From: DATEAX01 sp035288145
GTDB taxonomy: Bacteria > Patescibacteriota > UBA1384 > UBA12157 > JAENIV01
Direction of reading: 5' to 3'
Assembly: GCA_035288145.1 (NCBI GenBank)
Contig: DATEAX010000049.1
Coordinates: 1 to 8,255, forward strand
Length of the DNA stretch: 8,255 bases
In this document: piece after piece, positions 4,408-8,255 of the stretch
How the letters are laid out: each line of letters begins with the position of its first letter
Position numbering within the stretch: position 1 is the stretch's first letter
Position numbers and translations under genes: made by a program
The notes under the pieces: model-generated
The model's database searches: none
What the model was told of the DNA's origin: nothing
The model's input: the letters and a program-made list of their open reading frames with translations, nothing else

Positions 4408-4863
4408 ATGGCTGGCTTAGCGGCTTTTGAGTTAAGAAGTCGGATTAAGGGAGAGGAGTCTGATCTCCCAACCATTCACTTACTAAGGAACATCTTCATG
4501 AGAGCCCTTGGGGAGGCCGGTTTGCTTTCCGAGGAAGAGAAATTCGTGACCGAGGAGTGTATCGGAGAGGCGATTAGCAACGCCTTTCGCCATTCGGTCC
4601 CCGGCGGATATGTTACTCTTTGCTTGGAAATTTCCGAGCATGATTTGAGGGTAAAGCTTAGCAATCCGTCTCAAGGTTACGCTGGCGAAGTCCGATCGCC
4701 GGAGCACCCTTCGGAGCACGGCTACGGACGGCTGATGATGGAAGGGATGATTGACGAACTTCGGAAATCCAATTTAGAGGTCGAAGAAGACTATCGTTGC
4801 TCTTGCCGCAATGGCCATCGCCGGACCGTTCTTTGTCTTGGAATCACCAAGAAAACTCTATGA
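4408..4863 (+). CDS. RsbW/SpoIIAB-like GHKL ATPase-domain protein, putative anti-sigma factor
   Basis: This 151-residue protein is a single HATPase_c_2-type domain like the anti-sigma kinases RsbW and SpoIIAB. The N box is clear (Glu54-Ala55-x2-Asn58-Ala59-x2-His62), and the G2 region GYGRLMMEGMIDEL (105-118) matches their GxG..LM...MDE pattern. The G1 box, normally DxGxG, reads SNPSQG (85-90), with Asn where the adenine-binding Asp is expected, so nucleotide binding may be altered. A late CxC (131-133) is unusual. AAGGAGGT lies seven bases before the ATG. The gene is more GC-rich than the neighbouring recombinase. It is the natural partner type for the STAS protein at 2738, though ychF and a candidate RNA lie between and the strands differ. 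No sigma factor gene is in view. Its stop overlaps the end of the opposing xer gene. Confidence 0.85.
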   Translation: MAGLAAFELRSRIKGEESDLPTIHLLRNIFMRALGEAGLLSEEEKFVTEECIGEAISNAFRHSVPGGYVTLCLEISEHDLRVKLSNPSQGYAGEVRSPEHPSEHGYGRLMMEGMIDELRKSNLEVEEDYRCSCRNGHRRTVLCLGITKKTL

Positions 4864-5847
4864 GTTGTTCTGCCGCTGGGCGTTTCCGCCCAGCGGTTTT
4901 TTCTTTTCTGAAGGATGAGCGGCCTCGGGGCTGACATTTTGCCGGAGTCCGTGAAAGGCCCGGTGCACCTCTTGAAGATGTTTATTGGTGACATGAGTAT
5001 AGATTTGCGTCGTAGTGACGGACTTATGGCCGAGCATCTCCTGGACGCTTCTTAAATCCGCCCCGCCGATTAATAAATCGGTGGCAAATGAATGCCGCAT
5101 TGTGTGAGGCGAGACGTGTTTAGTGATGCCGCCGGCTTTAGCATATTTGCGGATCATTCGTTGGACGGATCTTGGGGTAATTGCTAACAGCTCACGGCTA
5201 ACAGCTAACGGCTTATTAGTATGACCATAGGAAATAAAAAGATACTCATTTTTATCATCACGACCAGCCAAATATCGTTTAAGCGATTCGCGGGCGTTCT
5301 CGTCTATAAACACCACTCGGACTTTGCCGCCCTTGCCTCTCACGGAAAATTCCGATTTTTGAAGATTAATATCCACTTTTTTTAAATTACATAGTTCCGA
5401 GACTCTAAGGCCGGTGGAAAAAAAGAGTGCCAAAATCGCTCGGTCTCGGATGCCCTGAATGGTTTTTAAGTCAGGCGCCTTGAGAATTTGCTCGAGTTCG
5501 TCTTGTTCCAAAAAAGTGATTTGTCTCTCCGGGGTTTTGATGAGCTCAATTTTTTCCGGGGAAAGCGTCTTGCTTCCTTTCCGCGCAAGATATTTTAGAA
5601 AAGACCTTAGGGAAATAAGATAATAATTTTGGGTTGATTTGGAAAGGTTTTGACGATTTAAAGCCAAACGGAATTTTTTAATCAGTTCTTCGTCAATTTT
5701 TGCCGGCGACTCGATTGCGTGGCTTTTAGCAAAGCTGGCAAAGGTTTGCAGGTAATGGTCATAATTTTTGGCGGTATTGAGAGCTTTGCCTCTCTCTACT
5801 TCAAGATATTCCAAAAAATCAATGATTAAATCGGAAATCGTTTTGAT
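4858..5847 (-). CDS. XerC/XerD-type tyrosine recombinase, probable AUC start
   Basis: Tyrosine recombinases of this type resolve chromosome dimers at dif. With the start at 5847 the product is 329 residues: an N-terminal core-binding SAM-like domain (about 1-105) and a catalytic domain with Arg148 (TGLRVSEL), Lys172 (GKGGK), His248/Arg251 (HTMRH), His274 (LGHKS) and nucleophile Tyr283. No ATG/GTG exists at the expected place; the first TTG is at 5814 and would remove 11 residues (KTISDLIIDF...) typical of the family. AGGAGG (5857-5852) is followed after four bases by ATC, the probable start. Arg148 and Lys172 then match E. coli XerD numbering exactly, and later residues are shifted by four through an insertion at a 14-base repeat. 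The C-terminal 25-30 residues are a polar tail read through the opposing gene's terminator. It is a lone Xer, so it probably serves dif; XerC versus XerD was not decided. Confidence 0.93.
   Translation of the reverse strand: MKTISDLIIDFLEYLEVERGKALNTAKNYDHYLQTFASFAKSHAIESPAKIDEELIKKFRLALNRQNLSKSTQNYYLISLRSFLKYLARKGSKTLSPEKIELIKTPERQITFLEQDELEQILKAPDLKTIQGIRDRAILALFFSTGLRVSELCNLKKVDINLQKSEFSVRGKGGKVRVVFIDENARESLKRYLAGRDDKNEYLFISYGHTNKPLAVSRELLAITPRSVQRMIRKYAKAGGITKHVSPHTMRHSFATDLLIGGADLRSVQEMLGHKSVTTTQIYTHVTNKHLQEVHRAFHGLRQNVSPEAAHPSEKKKPLGGNAQRQNNS
4873..4902 (+). terminator. Strong intrinsic terminator of the GHKL gene, inside xer coding sequence
   Basis: CCGCTGGGCG (4873-4882), a TTTC loop and CGCCCAGCGG (4887-4896) form a perfect 10-bp stem followed by TTTTTTCTTTT. 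It starts ten bases after the GHKL stop codon. On the minus strand the same bases encode the Xer C-terminal tail (KPLGGNAQRQ region). Confidence 0.92.
5183..5213. repeat. 14-base-period repeat inside xer
   Basis: GCTAACAGCT occurs at 5183-5192 and 5197-5206, followed by CACG and AACG, then a partial third unit GCT. The period of 14 is the same as in the ychF repeat, and the unit is similar (GCTRAC...). It encodes the NKPLAVSRELLAITPRS region between the catalytic Lys and His-x2-Arg, where the protein is about four residues longer than E. coli XerD. Confidence 0.7.
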
Positions 5848-5865
5848 AAATCCTCCTCAATATTA

Positions 5866-5894
5866 AATTTACGACGCATTTCGAAGATTGTCAA
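5866..5894 (-). promoter_or_regulatory. Predicted xer promoter
   Basis: On the minus strand a perfect TTGACA (5894-5889) is followed after 17 bases by TAAATT (5871-5866, four of six). Transcription would start about 5859, just before the AGGAGG at 5857, which supports translation from the ATC at 5847. The same bases read TTGTCA on the plus strand and could serve as the -35 for the divergent PAP2 operon. Confidence 0.5.
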
Positions 5895-5934
5895 AAAGAG
5901 ATGTTTTTGATAAGGTGAAGGTGCAGGAAGGAAG

Positions 5935-6504
5935 ATGCTTACTAAAATAAACGACCTGGACCAAAAAATTGTCAGCTTTTTGAACAATCTTTTTATCCGG
6001 AGCCCGTTGATTTTAAATAAATTTTTTGCCCAATATCTCATTTATTTTTTGCCGCTGATTTTGGTTCTCCTTTGGTTTTGGAGCGAAAAAGCCAAAAAAG
6101 TTGCTTTAAGAGGGCTTTTTGCGGCAATTTTGGCTTGGCCGATTTTAGCCAATCTTATTGGTCGTCTGATCAATCGGAGCCGCCCCTTTGAGGTGGGCGG
6201 CATTCGCGAACTTATCTTTCACCGGCCGACCTATTCTTTCCCTTCGGACCACGCGGCCGCCATTTTTGCCATCTCCTTCTCATTGTGGTTTTCCGGATAC
6301 AAAAAATTATCAATGGCGATTTTCGTGATGGGGATTATCATTTCTTTTTTTCGCGTCGCCACCGGGATTCATTATCCCTCGGATATTCTGGGAGGCATCA
6401 TTGTTGCCCTGGCGGCGGCCTATCTCATTGACCTTTTCGATAAACCCTTGGAGATTGTTTACAATTTCATTTTAAGAATTTTTCGAATGGTGAGATTGGC
6501 ATGA
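5935..6504 (+). CDS. PAP2-family phosphatase, BcrC-like undecaprenyl-diphosphate phosphatase
   Basis: BcrC-type enzymes remove a phosphate from undecaprenyl diphosphate outside the membrane to regenerate the cell-wall lipid carrier. The 189-residue protein has about five or six hydrophobic segments. It carries the three PAP2 motifs: C1 around RLINRSRPF (Arg83-Pro84), C2 SFPSDHA (101-107, PSDH as in BcrC) with His106, and C3 RVATGIHYPSD (140-150) with the phosphoryl-accepting His146. In C1 the usual Lys seven residues before Arg83 is Gly76, followed by Arg77, which might substitute. Purine-rich GGAAGGA precedes the ATG. It is the first of a plus-strand set, overlapping the next gene by four bases. 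Substrate is inferred from motifs and the adjacent DedA gene; a phosphatidate or phosphatidylglycerophosphate phosphatase is the alternative. Confidence 0.88.
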   Translation: MLTKINDLDQKIVSFLNNLFIRSPLILNKFFAQYLIYFLPLILVLLWFWSEKAKKVALRGLFAAILAWPILANLIGRLINRSRPFEVGGIRELIFHRPTYSFPSDHAAAIFAISFSLWFSGYKKLSMAIFVMGIIISFFRVATGIHYPSDILGGIIVALAAAYLIDLFDKPLEIVYNFILRIFRMVRLA

Positions 6505-7121
6505 AAATAGAATCTTTTGATAAACTGCCCCAAACAATTTACGATTACCTGGCTTTTTTAATTTCCGCCTTTTTCAGCCCCTATGTCACCGCCCTGGTTT
6601 TTATTATCATTATTTCCTACAAATACGCGGAAAATATTTCCCAATTTTTGCCCTGGATGATTACTTTTCTTCTTTTTGCGGTGATTGTCCCGGGCTTCTA
6701 TGTCTTGTGGCTTTTGGAAGCCAGACAAATTCGCGATGTTCATATTTCCGACCGCAACGACAGGAAAATTCCTTTTCTCTTGGCGGGAATGTCGGCGATT
6801 TTCGGGGCAATTCTCCTCTTCATTTTGGATGCCGCAAGACCGGTGACTGTCGTTGGTGTAGTCTACGCGGTCAATGTGATTGCCGTTGCCCTGATTACTC
6901 AATTTTGGAAAGTCAGCATCCACACGGCGCTATTTTCCGCGGTGGCGACAATTTCCGTGATTCTCTTCGGTGTCCATTTCTGGTGGCTGTATTTGATAAT
7001 AATCCCCTTGGCCTGGGCGAGAATTCACCGCCAGCGGCATACCATCTGGCAGGCGGTGGCGGGGTCCCTGATTGCCTTTGTTCTGACGGCCGCGACTTTC
7101 TGGATATTTGGATACCTATAA
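6501..7121 (+). CDS. Diverged PAP2-like integral membrane protein
   Basis: The 206-residue protein is almost entirely hydrophobic, with about six predicted membrane segments, and begins within the ATGA overlap of the preceding gene, implying coupled translation. It has faint PAP2 landmarks in the right order: DRNDRKIPF (84-92) at the C1 place, WKVSIHTA (136-143) at C2, and ARIHRQRHTIWQAVAG (173-188), which resembles the C3 pattern R-x5-H followed by a helix. The canonical RP, PSGH and GxHYPxD residues are not all kept: C1 has no RP, and C2 has SIH rather than SGH. I place it in the PAP2/phosphoesterase superfamily with moderate confidence. It may act on a different lipid phosphate or be inactive. 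Position suggests work with the BcrC-like neighbour. Confidence 0.65.
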   Translation: MKIESFDKLPQTIYDYLAFLISAFFSPYVTALVFIIIISYKYAENISQFLPWMITFLLFAVIVPGFYVLWLLEARQIRDVHISDRNDRKIPFLLAGMSAIFGAILLFILDAARPVTVVGVVYAVNVIAVALITQFWKVSIHTALFSAVATISVILFGVHFWWLYLIIIPLAWARIHRQRHTIWQAVAGSLIAFVLTAATFWIFGYL

Positions 7122-7200
7122 AATAAATGCAAAATGCAAAATGCAAATCTCAAAATGACAATCTAAAATTAAAAATAAAACTACCTTAATTTTGATTTAT
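7122..7200. repeat. Heptamer-repeat array C (upstream of the DedA gene)
   Basis: TGCAAAA is repeated in tandem from 7128 (three units, the last ending TGCAAAT), followed by looser TCTCAAAATGACAATCTAAAA units and an AT-rich tail that ends TTAATTTTGATTTATT. The units are of the same family as arrays A and B, but the complementary right arm is short. It separates the PAP2 pair from the DedA gene. Confidence 0.7.
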
Positions 7201-7205
7201 TTATT

Positions 7206-7820
7206 ATGGCCACTGCAATCTTATCAGCAATTGCCAATTGGATTATGAGCGTCATCAGCTCCTTGGGCTACTGGGGGGTAGTTCTTTTAATGGCGATTGA
7301 GTCGGCGAATATCCCTTTGCCTTCGGAAATCATTATGCCGTTTTCGGGATTTTTAGTCGCCAAAGGCGTCTTTAACCTTTATTTAACCGCTTTGGCCGGC
7401 GCGGTCGGTTGTGCCATTGGTTCGGTTTTTTCCTATTGGTTGGGCGCTTGGGGCGGGAGACCGCTCGTAGAAAAATACGGCAAATATATTTTGATTTCCC
7501 ATCATGATTTGGATCTGGCGGACCGCTGGTTTTCCCGCTACGGCGAAGCCACCGTCTTTTTTAGCCGGCTTTTGCCGATTGTGAGAACTTTTATTTCTTT
7601 TCCCGCGGGCATTGCCCGGATGAATTTTCTTCGTTTCGTGGTTTATTCTTTTTTGGGTTCGCTTCCCTGGACGCTCTTACTTGCCTGGATTGGGCAAAAG
7701 TTGGGAGACAATTGGGAGGACATCCGTGGTTATTTTCACGGCTTGGATTGGGTAATTTTAGGTCTGATAGTGATTGGGATTGTTTGGTGGATTTGGAGGC
7801 ATCTAAAAAATAGTAAATAG
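7206..7820 (+). CDS. DedA-family membrane protein (VTT domain)
   Basis: DedA proteins are polytopic membrane proteins. Some members (UptA) return undecaprenyl phosphate across the cytoplasmic membrane. The 204-residue product is of typical length. It shows the conserved acidic/proline segment Glu32...PLPSE (37-41), the GAVGCAIGSVFSYWLG helix, FFSRLLPIVRTF (119-130) with Arg121 and Arg127 of the F.-R-x3-P-x2-R motif, the Gly135 region, and a C-terminal membrane helix ending with basic residues. No Shine-Dalgarno precedes the ATG, and the AT-rich repeat array C lies immediately upstream. With two PAP2-type proteins upstream on the same strand it suggests a lipid-carrier recycling set. Direct evidence for the substrate is lacking; DedA paralogues also act on other phospholipids. 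Confidence 0.93.
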   Translation: MATAILSAIANWIMSVISSLGYWGVVLLMAIESANIPLPSEIIMPFSGFLVAKGVFNLYLTALAGAVGCAIGSVFSYWLGAWGGRPLVEKYGKYILISHHDLDLADRWFSRYGEATVFFSRLLPIVRTFISFPAGIARMNFLRFVVYSFLGSLPWTLLLAWIGQKLGDNWEDIRGYFHGLDWVILGLIVIGIVWWIWRHLKNSK

Positions 7821-7930
7821 TTAAAGGGTATGGGTTTAGAAGATAGTATGGTTAGTAGGTTTGGTCAAGGGTGATTCACCACAAACCCCTTACCCTCACC
7901 ATACAAGCTTCTATACCTTAACCTGCTTAC
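7821..7930. repeat. Long imperfect inverted repeat between convergent genes
   Basis: The centre is GGTGATTCACC (7870-7880). The block TAGAAG-3 bases-GTATGGT at 7837-7852 is matched by ACCATAC-3 bases-CTTCTA at 7898-7913. Outer GTTAA (7820-7824) pairs with TTAAC (7918-7922). The arms are about 50 bases and pair with several mismatches and small gaps. It fills the space between dedA and the converging gene and could end both transcripts, although no T-run marks it as a standard terminator. Confidence 0.7.
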
Positions 7931-7932
7931 TT

Positions 7933-8255
7933 TCAGTCCAATGCCATATCCTCGGGCTCGCCGTCGCTTGAACCAGCATATTGAGCGGTGGTGGGTTTGT
8001 CGTCCGGCGCCATTCGGTCGGTTTTAGAGGTGGGGTTTTTATCCTGGGTGGTGTCTGCTGCAAATTGAACGTCAATTTTATCACCCTTTTGCTCGCTTAA
8101 AGGAGGCATTTTGAGGGAATTGGCGGGCGGGCTTACCGGGGCCGGTGTTGAGGGGGGAGGCCAGGTGACGGGTTTTTCGGCGGCTGCGGCTGGAGAGGGA
8201 GTTGAAGGTTTTGGTGGGGGCGGTGCTTGAGAGACGGCAAAGCCGGCCGGCTTTG
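7933..8255 (-). CDS. Proline-rich protein, C-terminal part (gene runs off the window)
   Basis: The frame is open from the window edge to a TGA at 7935-7933 and gives 106 residues with no start inside. The first half is low-complexity and rich in Pro, Ala and Ser (APPPPKPSTPSPAAAAEKP, WPPPSTPAPVSPP). The rest is polar and acidic and ends DGEPEDMALD. The frame is unbroken over more than 320 bases, and the base pattern is regular (many CCN and GCN codons), so it is likely real. It looks like a disordered linker and tail of a larger protein. Nothing here identifies the family. It converges on the DedA gene with a long inverted repeat between. Confidence 0.75.
   Translation of the reverse strand, partial: KPAGFAVSQAPPPPKPSTPSPAAAAEKPVTWPPPSTPAPVSPPANSLKMPPLSEQKGDKIDVQFAADTTQDKNPTSKTDRMAPDDKPTTAQYAGSSDGEPEDMALD

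Noticed and set aside
5826..6041. Minus-strand frame spanning the xer-PAP2 gap, ending in a 17-codon piece before xer
   Set aside because: Most of it lies opposite the PAP2 gene, and its end is the out-of-frame reading of the xer Shine-Dalgarno and start region. The internal ATG at 5879 lies upstream of the predicted transcription start.
6707..7126. Plus-strand frame inside the second PAP2-like gene
   Set aside because: It is in a different frame from a long hydrophobic protein that is coupled to its upstream neighbour. It has no membrane pattern and no ribosome binding site.

Overview
The window most likely comes from a Patescibacteria/CPR bacterium of the Parcubacteria type. This is an inference. 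It rests on compact bacterial core genes (rpsF, ssb, rpsR, efp, ychF, a Xer recombinase), a YchF lacking its helical domain, AT-rich intergenic arrays of 7-base units (TGCAAAA, ATTCAAA and their complements), and short repeats inserted inside coding regions. No rRNA, tRNA, CRISPR array or insertion sequence was seen.

Layout. Positions 1-353 hold no convincing gene but contain two hairpins and an unusual patch of NNC codons. Positions 354-2423, minus strand, carry a translation/replication operon: rpsF (S6), ssb, rpsR (S18) and efp, with two inverted heptamer arrays in its gaps. A strong promoter with an extended -10 sits only a few bases before the rpsF ATG. Positions 2477-3184, minus strand, form a short unit: a consensus promoter, a STAS-domain anti-sigma-antagonist-like gene, an unrecognised 63-residue gene with a near-perfect Shine-Dalgarno sequence, and a terminator hairpin. 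ychF (3196-4086, minus) follows. Its divergent upstream region holds a consensus promoter driving a candidate structured RNA of about 64 nt with its own terminator. Positions 4408-4863, plus strand, encode an RsbW/SpoIIAB-like GHKL protein. It converges on, and overlaps by 6 bases, a Xer-type tyrosine recombinase (minus) that appears to start at AUC. Positions 5935-7820, plus strand, encode a BcrC-like PAP2 phosphatase, a diverged PAP2-like membrane protein (4-base overlap) and a DedA-family membrane protein. Together these look like an undecaprenyl-phosphate recycling set. After a long imperfect inverted repeat, the window ends inside a proline-rich minus-strand gene.

How they fit. The STAS and GHKL genes are visibly more GC-rich than their neighbours and have textbook promoters and Shine-Dalgarno sequences. 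They resemble the two halves of a partner-switching regulator. However, the STAS protein lacks the serine phosphoacceptor and the GHKL protein has a degenerate G1 box, so any switching would probably not use the classical phosphorylation cycle. The candidate small RNA, the AUC start, the coding sequence that runs through the opposing gene's terminator, and the 14-base-period insertions in two conserved genes are the other points most worth following up.
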